NCBI RefSeq assembly: GCF_002980525.1
Contig: NZ_PVBQ01000012.1
Span: 1 to 64,000, forward strand
DNA length: 64,000 nucleotides
Reading direction: 5' to 3'
From: Sphingobacterium haloxyli
Lineage (GTDB): Bacteria > Bacteroidota > Bacteroidia > Sphingobacteriales > Sphingobacteriaceae
Of this stretch, positions 47,501-55,880 are shown piece by piece. Under the pieces are notes generated by a model, which saw nothing but the letters and a program-made list of their open reading frames with translations, was not told the origin of the DNA and did no database searches. A program made the translations under genes and the position numbers. Positions within the stretch are counted from its first letter, which is position 1; every line of letters begins with the position of its first letter.

Positions 47501-47650
47501 GCGCAGAACCCTTTCACTTTTAGCAAAAACTCTTTTATTGATCCTGAATCGACAGAGTTTAGCAATACGCTAGGTGCGGGCGGAGGCAATAGCGGAAGAA
47601 ACTATCCTGCCCTTCAATTCTTTGGAGGAGGTATTAACGTGGATTTTTAA
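44531..47650 (+). CDS. SusC/RagA-family TonB-dependent outer-membrane transporter of the mannan locus
   Basis: An intact 1,039-residue SusC protein. It has a signal peptide (about 1-25), a carboxypeptidase-like domain (GVVRDELGVAISGASVAVKG), the TonB box and plug region (LDEVIVVGYGTTTRKRITGA, then ISVLKDAGTAAIYGSRSASG) and a full C-terminal barrel ending QFFGGGINVDF. I use the ATG at 44531. The frame extends back to 44441 but that part overlaps the permease gene. It takes up oligosaccharide across the outer membrane together with SusD, energised by TonB. Confidence 0.95.
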   Translation: MRETCIIISLFIYLFGFSVHSYAIAARPIKEKAAGLNQTTYTGVVRDELGVAISGASVAVKGRTASTSTDNNGHFSISASLGEIIEISFLGYDQTTVTLTQQTNLNVVLKKSANTELDEVIVVGYGTTTRKRITGAVDQIAADQIENRPVGNLTQALQGAAPSLLIQQKSMNPNDNAMNVNIRGVNTVTSASPLVVIDGMISDINNMNKLNPNDVDNISVLKDAGTAAIYGSRSASGVILITTKQGRKNSGPHIRVGASYGVQTPDILYRPVDGWQNATLMNVALANGGQDPTYTPEQIQDLKEHGDAEWAMDYIFKSAHQQNYDLNISGGSANSTYMISGGYYDQGSNFIGPGYGVKRYNLRTKLSTEYKRLKIDLILGYARNDAKGDEANAGFKIADASRTPKYYYNTPMTADGRYLVSSVGTSPGAALQLGGYNKHNNDWVNVGTALEFKISNDLKARAIFGLDNTSNWRFIRRLQYPVYNSAESTTPILQGVNRETENHAFKGIFINSQALLDYSKAFGKHTITALGGVSQEIVNNKGIDVKTRNTDADLGIPINNGEDDKTIFEDSRTEVNNTLRRVIQSVFARANYNYDDRYSADFTIRTDGSSRFPEKNRWGTFPSISFGWSLSEEHFMDGYKSNIGDVKFRGSWGILGNQEIDDFQYFTTYTVYNNIAGFNNNPVSGTGFQEASPDLRWEKVNSKNIGVDLTFLNRALSVSFDAFANKTTDILLQPVTPGVFGTALGDVNIGAMENKGWELNVNYNFVTGAVKHGATFNVGNTTNIAVDLGNPQINTVDNIGFIRRNGLPLGAYYGLKTDGLFQSYSEIENAAVPVGASPQPGDVKYIDRNEDGVINDDDRYYLGDGLPHYNFGLNYNMNYKGFDFSILVQGVGKRLQSLRGDIYTPFHNGGWYPVIFQHQLDTWTETNTDARYPRLITNSGNSFANNWGPASDMYILDAKYIRVKNIQVGYTLPDQLVQKLGVGKIRVYANAQNPFTFSKNSFIDPESTEFSNTLGAGGGNSGRNYPALQFFGGGINVDF

Positions 47651-47654
47651 AAGT

Positions 47655-49316
47655 ATGAAAATGAAAAAAATAGTATATATTATTCTTGCGCCGATAGCCC
47701 TATTGCTTTTCCATTCTTGTCAGGACATGGATATAGCGCCTATCGACAGGTTTACAGATGCTAACTACTGGGAGAGTGCCGAAAAAGCACAACTGGTGCT
47801 TAATATGGCGTATAACCAAATGTATGGTGCAGACCGTATGTGGAGAGATGAATTCTTGAGCGATAATTTAGTACATACCTATGGTACAAACGATCCTTAC
47901 GTGATCCGAAAAGGACAGGCGACCTCAGCGCTTAATCTGTTCAATACGGAGTGGGATGATGCTTATGGTGGCATCAAGACATGTCTGGTGTTTCTAGAAA
48001 ATGTAGATCGGGTACCGAACATGTCTGAGAGTGTTAAAAATAGGATGATCGACGAAATCCGTTTTATCCGTGCGTATATTTATTTCAGATTGGTAAATTA
48101 CTATGGTGATGTGCCATTCTTTCTAACGCAGGTATCGCTTGATGATGCCTACACTGTCAGCCGCACGCCCCGTGCCCAAGTCCTATCTTTTGTCCATCAA
48201 GAGCTGGACGAGATCATTCAAAACGGTAATCTGCCAACGAAAGATGACTTGGCGACAGCCGAAAGAGGACGCATTACAACGGGAGCTGCCGTAGCCTTTC
48301 AAGCACGTGCGTATCTATACGAAAGCAACTTTCCGAAAGTGAGGGAGTATGCCGGCCTTCTGATCAATGATCAAGCAAAATACGGTACATACCAATTGTT
48401 CCAGCGCCCTACACAAAACGAAAGCTATTTTTACCTTTTCACTCCAGAGAACGAGTATAATGACGAAGTTATATTGGATATCACGTATGACGGTATATCA
48501 AAAGTTTGGACGAACATGAGTGCTATGGCTCCCATCACAAAATATGCGGAAATATCTGCGGACAATCCGACTCAAAGCCTAGTGGATTCGTATATGACAT
48601 TGAATGGGTTACCCGTTACTGGACCAGACCGAGATCCCGCATATAACGTAAACGATCCCTACATCAATCGGGATCCCCGTCTAAGCGCGTCTATCGTGTA
48701 TGACAATTATCGTTGGTTAAATAATGACGGCAGTGTAGACGTTATACGGACAGCGGTAGGCACGAATACCGACGACTCTTACAAAGGGCCTGTCGAACGT
48801 CAGACTAAAACCGGTTATTATTTGCGTAAGTATTACGATTGGAACATGACGAGAAATAACAGATCTGGGTTGAACATTATCATGTTTCGTTATGCGGATA
48901 TCCTGTTGATGTACGCGGAGGCGTGCAACGAGATCGGAAAAATATCCCAAAACGAGTGGGATATGACCATTAAACCTATACGTGCGCGTGCTGGATTTCA
49001 AGCGGCCGCTGCCTTAAACTATCCCGCGACAAAATCACAGGAAGAGATACGTACTATTATCCGCAACGAACGACGTGTTGAATTGGCGTTTGAAGGATTG
49101 CGTTGGTATGACATCAAGCGCTGGAGAATAGGCCAGCAAGTTTTAAACGGTCCTGTATACGGTTTTAGATTCGCGGGTAGCGATCCAAGTGTAAATGGGG
49201 GGCATGTGCTGGTAGAGCAATACCAGTTTAATGACAACCGCGATTATCTATGGTCGGTACCACTGGACGAAATGGACTTAAATGCTAATCTTAAGCCAAA
49301 CAATCCCGGTTATTAA
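47655..49316 (+). CDS. SusD/RagB-family outer-membrane binding lipoprotein of the mannan locus
   Basis: A 553-residue lipoprotein with a lipobox ending at Cys22 (LLLFHSCQDMD). SusD features include FIRAYIYFRLVNYYGDVPFF, MFRYADILLMYAEACNEIGK, RNERRVELAFEGLRWYDIKRW and the C-terminal YLWSVPLDEMDLNANLKPNN. It starts four bases after the SusC stop; the upstream extension of the same frame overlaps the SusC 3' end and is not used. It is the surface lid and glycan-binding partner of the adjacent SusC. Confidence 0.95.
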   Translation: MKMKKIVYIILAPIALLLFHSCQDMDIAPIDRFTDANYWESAEKAQLVLNMAYNQMYGADRMWRDEFLSDNLVHTYGTNDPYVIRKGQATSALNLFNTEWDDAYGGIKTCLVFLENVDRVPNMSESVKNRMIDEIRFIRAYIYFRLVNYYGDVPFFLTQVSLDDAYTVSRTPRAQVLSFVHQELDEIIQNGNLPTKDDLATAERGRITTGAAVAFQARAYLYESNFPKVREYAGLLINDQAKYGTYQLFQRPTQNESYFYLFTPENEYNDEVILDITYDGISKVWTNMSAMAPITKYAEISADNPTQSLVDSYMTLNGLPVTGPDRDPAYNVNDPYINRDPRLSASIVYDNYRWLNNDGSVDVIRTAVGTNTDDSYKGPVERQTKTGYYLRKYYDWNMTRNNRSGLNIIMFRYADILLMYAEACNEIGKISQNEWDMTIKPIRARAGFQAAAALNYPATKSQEEIRTIIRNERRVELAFEGLRWYDIKRWRIGQQVLNGPVYGFRFAGSDPSVNGGHVLVEQYQFNDNRDYLWSVPLDEMDLNANLKPNNPGY

Positions 49317-49356
49317 GAACAAATTAAATAGGTAAATACGTAATACTAAAAAAAAT

Positions 49357-50490
49357 ATGAAAGCTAAATTAACCAACAGTTTTATCGTACTTTTCCTGAT
49401 ACTTTTTGTAACAGGTTGTAGTAAAAATGAGATGGAGTATAAAGACCCCGCAGTTAGTGCTGTCGAGGCATTATATGCTCCGGCAGAGAACCAGCAGATT
49501 ATTTTGCGCTCGGATCAGGGCGCGACCGCACTGTTTCAGTGGGCTTCAAGCCATTCTCAGGACGGACAACTTGTTTCGTATGAAGTAGTTTTCTACAACG
49601 AAACCGACCTGGAAAACCCAGTTTACCGCATTGTTTCTGAAAAGGGGGGTAAGGAGCTTTACGCTTCTATTTCACACCTCGATATCAACCGGGCTGCTGC
49701 AGCAGCAGGGATACCGACAGGTGAGGCAGGAATAATCTATTGGTCTGTAGCTTCCTGGAGAGGTTTGAGTTCTGCGGTATCGGCCCAAAAAAATAAATTG
49801 ACTGTTAAACGTCTGGAAGGCTTTGAGGTGATACCGGATGCAGTGTTCATTACCGGAGAGGCGACAGAAACGGGTGACGATATTTCGCAAGCATTGTCGT
49901 TGACAAAAACAGAAGAAGGTAAATTTGAAATCTATACGCAGTTGAAAAACGAAGGGGGATATCGATTTGTAGACCGTACGACCGGAGAGGCGGTTAGCTA
50001 TTATATTGACGCTAATGCTAAACTTTCAGAATCTGACGGCGAGCAACTTTCCACTGTAGATGAAACTGCAGTTTATCGACTCGCACTAGACTTCACCAAT
50101 AAAGGGGTGAGCACGATGAAAATTACCAGTATGGGAGTATTCTTCAGCCCAGAAAACAAAGTGATACTTGATCTTCCCTATCAAGGTGCAGGTGTATGGT
50201 CAGGAACGGGCGTTATCAATTTCAGGCAGGAAAGCTGGGGGAAAGATGAACGTTATAAATTCCAGTTACAAACATCATTAGGGATCAAGCAATTGGGTAC
50301 TGTGAACGGAACGGATAGTCAGCCAACCGCAGCTAGTCCGGCATCTTACTACTATGTTAAATTACTTGATCAGAACACGCAGTGGGATGACAAATGGAAA
50401 TTTTCTTCGGCAGTAGATGGTGCGAATACTACGGTTACCGTAACAATGAATGCGAGTGGGCCATACACCCATTCGGTGAAGGTTAATTAA
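49357..50490 (+). CDS. SusE-family outer-membrane glycan-binding lipoprotein
   Basis: A 377-residue lipoprotein with the lipobox ending at Cys21 (FVTGCSKNE). The N-terminal half (about 35-150) matches the SusE domain (LYAPAENQQIILRSDQGATA ... FQWASS), followed by two beta-sandwich repeats in which the SusF/SusE fold binds glycan (KFEIYTQLKNEGGYRFVDRT and ERYKFQLQTSLGIKQLGTV). It is non-catalytic and would hold mannan fragments at the cell surface. It lies 40 bases downstream of the SusD gene, followed by a hairpin. Confidence 0.88.
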   Translation: MKAKLTNSFIVLFLILFVTGCSKNEMEYKDPAVSAVEALYAPAENQQIILRSDQGATALFQWASSHSQDGQLVSYEVVFYNETDLENPVYRIVSEKGGKELYASISHLDINRAAAAAGIPTGEAGIIYWSVASWRGLSSAVSAQKNKLTVKRLEGFEVIPDAVFITGEATETGDDISQALSLTKTEEGKFEIYTQLKNEGGYRFVDRTTGEAVSYYIDANAKLSESDGEQLSTVDETAVYRLALDFTNKGVSTMKITSMGVFFSPENKVILDLPYQGAGVWSGTGVINFRQESWGKDERYKFQLQTSLGIKQLGTVNGTDSQPTAASPASYYYVKLLDQNTQWDDKWKFSSAVDGANTTVTVTMNASGPYTHSVKVN

Positions 50491-50495
50491 GGTCT

Positions 50496-50532
50496 GCAGC
50501 TTTTCTGAAGCGCATAGCTTTGGAAAAGCTGC
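50496..50532 (+). terminator. Hairpin between susE and the first GH76 gene
   Basis: GCAGCTTTTC (50496-50505) and GAAAAGCTGC (50523-50532) form a 10-bp stem with a 17-base loop. No T-tract follows, so it may reduce rather than stop transcription into the GH76 genes, or protect the upstream mRNA end. Confidence 0.5.
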
Positions 50533-50608
50533 TACAAGTAAATGTAAGCATAGTGCTGAAGACTATTTACGATACTGTCGGATATCCTCGGCCCGCTTTA
50601 TGTTAATA

Positions 50609-51817
50609 ATGAAGAAATATATGAAAAGGAATGCAATAATACTCTGCCTTGCGGTTATGGTTATCGCGTCATGTACTAAATACGACGACACGTACACGCC
50701 ATCGCCATCTGCAAAGGACAATTTTTACGTAGTCGACTGGACCGCAGCAGCGGATAGCAGTACTAACTCTTCTTTTGATAGATATTGGAATACCACATCG
50801 CATGTTTTCAATAATACCTATGACGGGCAAGTGGCTTGGAACGATTACTGGCCGGAAGCGCACGGTCTAGATGTGCTGGTAGACGCCTATTTAAGAACGA
50901 ACGACGATAAGTTCAAGCAGGCAATTTTTGATTTTTATGAAGGAGTTCGGATTAAAAACTGGTATAGCAATACTTGGGAAAATGAATACTATGATGATAT
51001 GGGTTGGCACGGCTTAGCGCACATGAGAGCGTTGGAAGCCACAAATGACCAGCGATATGCAGAGTCCTCAAAAAACTTGTGGCGCTGGATTACGGAAGGC
51101 TGGACGGACTACGAAGGTGGTGGGATCAAGTGGCGCAAACAGTCGGATGTCCTCGGCGAAGCAAAGGGTATCCCGGCAAATGGACCTGCGGCAATCATTG
51201 CTGCAAGGCGATATACAAAATATCCCGAAGAAAGCCACGGCGGATTTAACAATCTCGAATGGGCTAAAAGAATCTATGACTGGATGAAATACAACCGCAC
51301 TATCCTTTCATCAGGAAGGGTATTTGAATATTTAAACAACACCAATAATGATTTTTCCTATAACGTGGGGACATATATAGGAGCAGCGTTGGAATTGTAT
51401 GATATTACTGGAGATAAAATCTATTTAGACGATGCTATAAAAGTTACGAACTATCACATTACCTACAATGTAGACAAAAGCTATGGCGTACTGACCGATT
51501 ACGGTGAGCAGCCTGGCGGAGGCAGCGGCCACGACGTCAACCTGTTCAAAGGCATATTTATCCGTTACTTTACCTTGTTGATTCAGCATCCTGATCTCCC
51601 TGCTGCCGACAGAGATCGCTACACCAAATTTATCACGAATAATGCCGAATATCTGTGGATGGCAGGGACACAAAAGTCGCCCAGTATCAAGTTCAGCTAC
51701 ACCTGGTGGAAAAATCCGGCTGATGCCGAGACTTGGGGAGACTTACGGTCTGCTCTTAGTGGTACCATGCTAATGGAAGCAATGGCAACATTAAAGGGTG
51801 AAGGGCTAGTAGATTAA
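50609..51817 (+). CDS. GH76 endo-alpha-1,6-mannanase, surface lipoprotein
   Basis: A 402-residue GH76 enzyme with a lipobox ending at Cys22 (VIASCTKYDD). The catalytic aspartate pair is in ENEYYDDMGWHGLAH (Asp129, Asp130), and AEGG-like GGGIKWRK plus GIFIRYFTLLIQHP belong to the (alpha/alpha)6 barrel. GH76 cuts the alpha-1,6-mannan backbone internally. The ORF opens at 50600, and Met codons at 50609 and 50621 are also possible. I use 50609. The lipoprotein signal suggests the outer surface, where it would generate oligosaccharides for SusCD. Confidence 0.9.
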   Translation: MKKYMKRNAIILCLAVMVIASCTKYDDTYTPSPSAKDNFYVVDWTAAADSSTNSSFDRYWNTTSHVFNNTYDGQVAWNDYWPEAHGLDVLVDAYLRTNDDKFKQAIFDFYEGVRIKNWYSNTWENEYYDDMGWHGLAHMRALEATNDQRYAESSKNLWRWITEGWTDYEGGGIKWRKQSDVLGEAKGIPANGPAAIIAARRYTKYPEESHGGFNNLEWAKRIYDWMKYNRTILSSGRVFEYLNNTNNDFSYNVGTYIGAALELYDITGDKIYLDDAIKVTNYHITYNVDKSYGVLTDYGEQPGGGSGHDVNLFKGIFIRYFTLLIQHPDLPAADRDRYTKFITNNAEYLWMAGTQKSPSIKFSYTWWKNPADAETWGDLRSALSGTMLMEAMATLKGEGLVD

Positions 51818-51850
51818 GATTAGCTGAGCCGATTTAGTAACTATAAAATA

Positions 51851-51870
51851 ACCGCAAAGGCGCAAGGCGT
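51851..51870. repeat. CGCAA-rich short element upstream of the second GH76 gene
   Basis: The sequence reads ACCGCAAAGGCGCAAGGCGT, and a third CGCAAGAC follows near 51880. The block is GC-richer than its AT-rich surroundings and lies 33-53 bp before the ATG at 51904. Similar ACCGCAAAG-type motifs are, from memory, scattered in many bacterial genomes. I cannot verify copy number here. Confidence 0.4.
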
Positions 51871-51903
51871 AAAAGTTAGCGCAAGACTTATAAGGGAAAA
51901 AAC

Positions 51904-53070
51904 ATGTTAAAATATTGTACCATAGTAATTTTATCTTTTTGGGCAAGTGGAGCGCTTTCTCAATCGTTCAAAGGGAAATCTACCTCGATAGATATGTTGG
52001 AAGCCGCAGATCGCTCCTTGGAAGTGATTCTAGAAAAATATGGGAGCAAAAAGACCTTTTTACTTCGGGAGAATTTCCCCGTAGATGAGCGTTACAAAGC
52101 AGACTATCTAGGCGATGGTGCCAGCGGAAAGCAGGAATATGCTTACCTCTGGCCCTATTCAGGAGGTTTGTCTGCTACGGTTGCGCTCTATGAGCAAACC
52201 AAAAACAAAAAATATAAATCCATCATCGATAAACGATTAGTCCCTGGGTTAGAAGAATATTATGACGATGAAAGAAAACCAGCCGGATACGCTTCTTATA
52301 TCTCTTCTGCACCAGTATCTGATCGTTTTTATGATGATAATATTTGGATCGGGATTGACTTTACCAATCTTTATCTGTTAACAGGTGAAACGAAATACCT
52401 GGAAAAAGCAAAGATAGTTTGGGATTTCGTATATAGCGGTCATGATGATTTATTGGGTGGAGGTATTTATTGGTGCGAGCAAAAAAAGACGTCTAAAAAT
52501 ACATGTTCCAATGCGCCGGCAGCCGTCTTCGCCTTGAAACTGTATGAAGCTACCGGCAAGAAAGAGTATTTGGAAATGGGTAAATCGTTATATGAATGGA
52601 CGAAGGTCAATCTTCAGGATGCCGACGGCGTGTATATGGACAACGTTCGTCTAGACGGTAGCATAGACCGGACAAAATATCCATATAACTCTGGACAAAT
52701 GATCGAAGCCGCTAGCTTACTTTATAAAATCACCAAAGAACCAGACTATCTTGATGAAGCGCAAAAGGTCGCGAATGCGTCTTTTCTTCATTTTTTTGAG
52801 ACAGATGGCTCACAACGATTAAAAAGTAGTAATAATTGGTTTATCGCCGTAATGATGCGTGGATTTGTCCAACTCTATAAATTGGATAATAATCCAGCGT
52901 ACTTGCGAGCATTTCGTAAAAACCTGGATTTTGCTTGGACTACCAATCGAGATGAAAATGGTCTATTTTACAAGGATTGGAGAGGAGTGAAGAGGGACGA
53001 AAGAAAATGGTTGCTAGATCAATTTGCTATTGTAGAAATGTTTGCGAATATTGTGGACTTAAAATTATAG
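51904..53070 (+). CDS. GH76 alpha-1,6-mannanase, secreted (second copy)
   Basis: A 388-residue GH76 enzyme with a type I signal peptide (about 1-19, cleavage near GALSQ) and no lipobox, so it is probably periplasmic. The catalytic aspartates are in SDRFYDDNIWIGIDF (Asp144, Asp145), and GGGIYWCEQ and YNSGQMIEAASLLYKITKEP are family segments. It is only distantly similar to the first GH76 protein, suggesting different cleavage preferences. It is the last gene of the mannan locus, and a palindrome overlaps its stop codon. Confidence 0.9.
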   Translation: MLKYCTIVILSFWASGALSQSFKGKSTSIDMLEAADRSLEVILEKYGSKKTFLLRENFPVDERYKADYLGDGASGKQEYAYLWPYSGGLSATVALYEQTKNKKYKSIIDKRLVPGLEEYYDDERKPAGYASYISSAPVSDRFYDDNIWIGIDFTNLYLLTGETKYLEKAKIVWDFVYSGHDDLLGGGIYWCEQKKTSKNTCSNAPAAVFALKLYEATGKKEYLEMGKSLYEWTKVNLQDADGVYMDNVRLDGSIDRTKYPYNSGQMIEAASLLYKITKEPDYLDEAQKVANASFLHFFETDGSQRLKSSNNWFIAVMMRGFVQLYKLDNNPAYLRAFRKNLDFAWTTNRDENGLFYKDWRGVKRDERKWLLDQFAIVEMFANIVDLKL

Positions 53071-53093
53071 AGACGTCGCTACGACGTCTCTAT
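53067..53093. terminator. Palindrome of the TAGAGACG type between convergent genes
   Basis: ATAGAGACGTC (53067-53077) and GACGTCTCTAT (53083-53093) form a perfect 11-bp stem with a GCTAC loop. It overlaps the stop codon of the GH76 gene (53068-53070). It is related to the palindrome at 59852-59876. No T-tract follows. Confidence 0.7.
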
Positions 53094-53100
53094 ATATGAT

Positions 53101-54834
53101 TTACATGGAAAGCCAGATCTCGCCGATTCGCTTTTCTGTAGGTGTTGGATCTGGTTTTTCGCGAATACACCACTGCTGTTTAGTTGAACGCCGGAGCGGG
53201 GCGTGGATGGTACGTATCAATCCATCTCTGGAAATCAAGACGTCAACAATTTCATCGATTTGACCATTTTGCAATATAAATTCCAATTCCTTGCCGGCGG
53301 TATCAAGTCTATTACCATTGATAGCAATAAGTTCGTCGTCTACATTTAACCCTGCGTCCCACGCACTGGAATCTCGTTCTACATTTTTAATGAGTACACG
53401 CCCGTCTTGGTTTGTAGTTTTGATTCCTAACGATAACTCTTGCTTGTCGCGGTTCAGATCGATCAATTCGTATCCTGCAACATTGAAATACGTATTGTAG
53501 TCAAGTTCCTCCGTGCTGTGAGCAGCATCAAAAATTGTTGAAAGATTAACACCCGTTATAGCCTCTGCTAAAGCTTGAAAGGCGTTCTCTTCAAAGCCGC
53601 TATTTTCTTTTTTGTAAAAAGAGTGATAGGCGGCCCGAAGTACATCATCTAGGCGCTTTTGACCTCGTGTTTCTGCTAGAATATAAAGGTCCAGCGCAAC
53701 GGCTAACATCGCGCCTTTATTATAATAGGATATACTTGTATTTGCGGAATTTTCATCGGGTCTATAATGTTTTATCCAAGCGTCAAAACTGGCTGAGGCC
53801 GCGGATTGGATGCGGTAACCTGGTCGGTTGTACACTTGGTTGAAATCGTTGGCGAGCATATCGAGGTACTCCTTGACGGAGAAGAAACCACATCGTCGGA
53901 TAACGAGATTGTCATAATACGATGTAAATCCTTCCATTATCCATAGCCCTGTTGTATAATTCTCTGTTTCGTAGTTGAAAGGCCCTAGTTCTTTCGGGCG
54001 AAGCCTTTTTACATTCCACAAGTGAAAATACTCATGTGCCACGAGGCAGAGGAAGTTTTTATAAGCGCTAGGTGTTTGATACGCATTTCGACTGGCACCC
54101 AAAACGGTAGAATTGAGGTGCTCTAATCCCCCGCCGCCTGCTTGATAGTTGTGGGTAATAAAAACGTAATTTGTATTTGGATTCTCTCCCCATATGGCGG
54201 TTTCTTCTTCAACGATTTTTGTGATATCAGCAGTTAACTGTTCCTTGTTATAATTTCCACCTCCTACCATAGCAAACTCGTGTTGGACACCTGACGCGTC
54301 GAAATACCATATATCTTGGTTCCCGATTTCGATAGGAGAGTCATACAGTACATCAAAGTTTTCGGCATAGAAAGTTTGGCTGTCGTTCTTCGATTTTGGC
54401 AGACCGGTTGAAATATGGCGCCACTTTTCTGGTCGTACAATCTGTACAGTACAGGGGAGGTAGATCTGGTTCTTGATATGCATGAAGGTAGCTGCGGGAC
54501 TAAGAAATGCGTGATCTTCATCGATTATATTTGTCCTGACCGATATTTCGAAACCGTAGACTCTATACCGTATTTTAGTATGACGGGGTGGATTATGTAT
54601 CCGCCATGTATTTTTAGAAATCTTTATGCACGCAATACGGTCTTCTCCTGTAACCGCTTCGACAAGCTCTATGTGACGCTCATACTCGCGAATCAAATAG
54701 GAGCCTGGCGTCCATACAGGCATGCTGATATCCAACGTCGTTTCGGCGAAATCTGTGATCTCCATCTCGACTTCTACATAGTGTGCTTGAGGCTCGGTAA
54801 AAGAAAGGGTAAAGTGTATACGCGTATCTGACAT
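53101..54834 (-). CDS. M61-family metallopeptidase with PDZ domain
   Basis: A 577-residue glycyl-aminopeptidase-like M61 protein. The N-terminal beta domain (about 1-180) is followed by the gluzincin zinc motif HEYFH at 267-271 (VAHEYFHLWNVKRLRP), a downstream Glu in WIMEGFTSYYDN as third ligand, and a PDZ domain at about 465-560 (NVERDSSAWDAGLNVDDELI). No signal peptide is visible, so it appears cytoplasmic, as in many bacterial members. A promoter is visible on the minus strand at 54853-54883. It converges with the mannan locus. Confidence 0.92.
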   Translation of the reverse strand: MSDTRIHFTLSFTEPQAHYVEVEMEITDFAETTLDISMPVWTPGSYLIREYERHIELVEAVTGEDRIACIKISKNTWRIHNPPRHTKIRYRVYGFEISVRTNIIDEDHAFLSPAATFMHIKNQIYLPCTVQIVRPEKWRHISTGLPKSKNDSQTFYAENFDVLYDSPIEIGNQDIWYFDASGVQHEFAMVGGGNYNKEQLTADITKIVEEETAIWGENPNTNYVFITHNYQAGGGGLEHLNSTVLGASRNAYQTPSAYKNFLCLVAHEYFHLWNVKRLRPKELGPFNYETENYTTGLWIMEGFTSYYDNLVIRRCGFFSVKEYLDMLANDFNQVYNRPGYRIQSAASASFDAWIKHYRPDENSANTSISYYNKGAMLAVALDLYILAETRGQKRLDDVLRAAYHSFYKKENSGFEENAFQALAEAITGVNLSTIFDAAHSTEELDYNTYFNVAGYELIDLNRDKQELSLGIKTTNQDGRVLIKNVERDSSAWDAGLNVDDELIAINGNRLDTAGKELEFILQNGQIDEIVDVLISRDGLIRTIHAPLRRSTKQQWCIREKPDPTPTEKRIGEIWLSM

Positions 54835-54852
54835 GATTTGTAGCTTTTATCG

Positions 54853-54883
54853 CAAAGCTACATAGATTGAAGCAAGCTTCAAA
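54853..54883 (-). promoter_or_regulatory. Bacteroidota-type promoter of the M61 gene
   Basis: On the minus strand, TTTG (plus-strand CAAA 54880-54883) and TAGCTTTG (plus-strand CAAAGCTA 54853-54860) are 19 bp apart. The start codon is 19 bp downstream. A plus-strand TATCTTTG at 54908-54915 may serve the divergent kinase gene. Confidence 0.6.
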
Positions 54884-54945
54884 AGTATTTTATACACGAA
54901 AAATTGTTATCTTTGGAATGCACAACATAAATTTAAATAGCATAT

Positions 54946-55809
54946 ATGATATTAGTTGCAGATAGTGGTTCTTCCAGTTCTGATTGGATGCTTAATTTAC
55001 CAGATAGTGCACCTTTATCCTTTCGTACAAAAGGATTGAATCCCTTTTTTGTAAACGAAAAAGAAATCGCCCGTGTGATGCAGGAGGTACCAGAAATCAT
55101 ACCTTATGCCAGCGAGATTCATGAAGTTTATTTTTTTGGCGCAGGATGCGTTACACCGGATAGACGAGAGATTGTTTCCAATGCGCTTACGGAAATCTTT
55201 CCGACGGCATTCGTTTCCGTCGAAAGTGATATGCTTGGATGTGCCTATGCTACCTGTGGACGTAGTAAAGGTTATGTTTGTACAATAGGCACGGGATCGG
55301 ATATAGGCTATTTTGACGGTGAAGAGCTACATCAAAGTGTGCATGGCGTAGGATACGTCTTGGGGGACGAAGGATCTGGCGCGTGGTTTGGCAAGCGGCT
55401 TATTGTCGATTTTCTTTACGAGAAGATGCCAAAAGATCTTTACAAAAAATTTGCAGAGAAATACCGTGTCAATAAAGATATCGTCATTCGAAACCTTTAC
55501 CAAAAAGACCGCCCGAATGCATTCTTAGCATCCTTTGCTGAATTTATGGCCGAAAATCGGTTGCATCCGTATATTGATACGTTGTTAAAAAACGGATTTG
55601 ACGAATTTATTCGTACCCATGTTATTACATATCCGGATTTTTGGGAGTATAAAGTCAACTTCGTCGGCGGCATTGCTTATCACTTTGATTTGCAGTTACG
55701 CGAAGTATGTGAGGTGTTAGGGGTTCGTGTCGGATCGATTTTAAGTAATCCAATAGAACAATTATTTCATTTTGTTGTTGAAAGAGAAACGAAATTGATC
55801 ATTAAGTGA
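54946..55809 (+). CDS. BadF/BadG/BcrA-family kinase, N-acetylglucosamine-kinase-like
   Basis: A 287-residue ASKHA-fold protein. The phosphate-1 loop is DSGSSSSDW (6-14), the phosphate-2 region is GTGSDIGYFDGEE, and the conserved GYVLGDEGSGAWFGKRL follows. In Bacteroidota such proteins are usually annotated as N-acetylglucosamine kinases. The exact sugar is unproven here. A paralogue on the opposite strand lies at 59889-60749. The paralogue has DGGSTKTNW at the same place, so the first loop differs. No amino-sugar genes accompany it. Confidence 0.85.
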   Translation: MILVADSGSSSSDWMLNLPDSAPLSFRTKGLNPFFVNEKEIARVMQEVPEIIPYASEIHEVYFFGAGCVTPDRREIVSNALTEIFPTAFVSVESDMLGCAYATCGRSKGYVCTIGTGSDIGYFDGEELHQSVHGVGYVLGDEGSGAWFGKRLIVDFLYEKMPKDLYKKFAEKYRVNKDIVIRNLYQKDRPNAFLASFAEFMAENRLHPYIDTLLKNGFDEFIRTHVITYPDFWEYKVNFVGGIAYHFDLQLREVCEVLGVRVGSILSNPIEQLFHFVVERETKLIIK

Positions 55810-55880
55810 TCAATCAATAGTAATGCAAAATATCTTGAAAATGGTCAAATGTACGTATCGGGCATAAATAAAAAAGAATA

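Noticed and set aside
54415..54831. 138-codon plus-strand frame in the M61 gene
   Set aside because: Antisense to a conserved peptidase domain.
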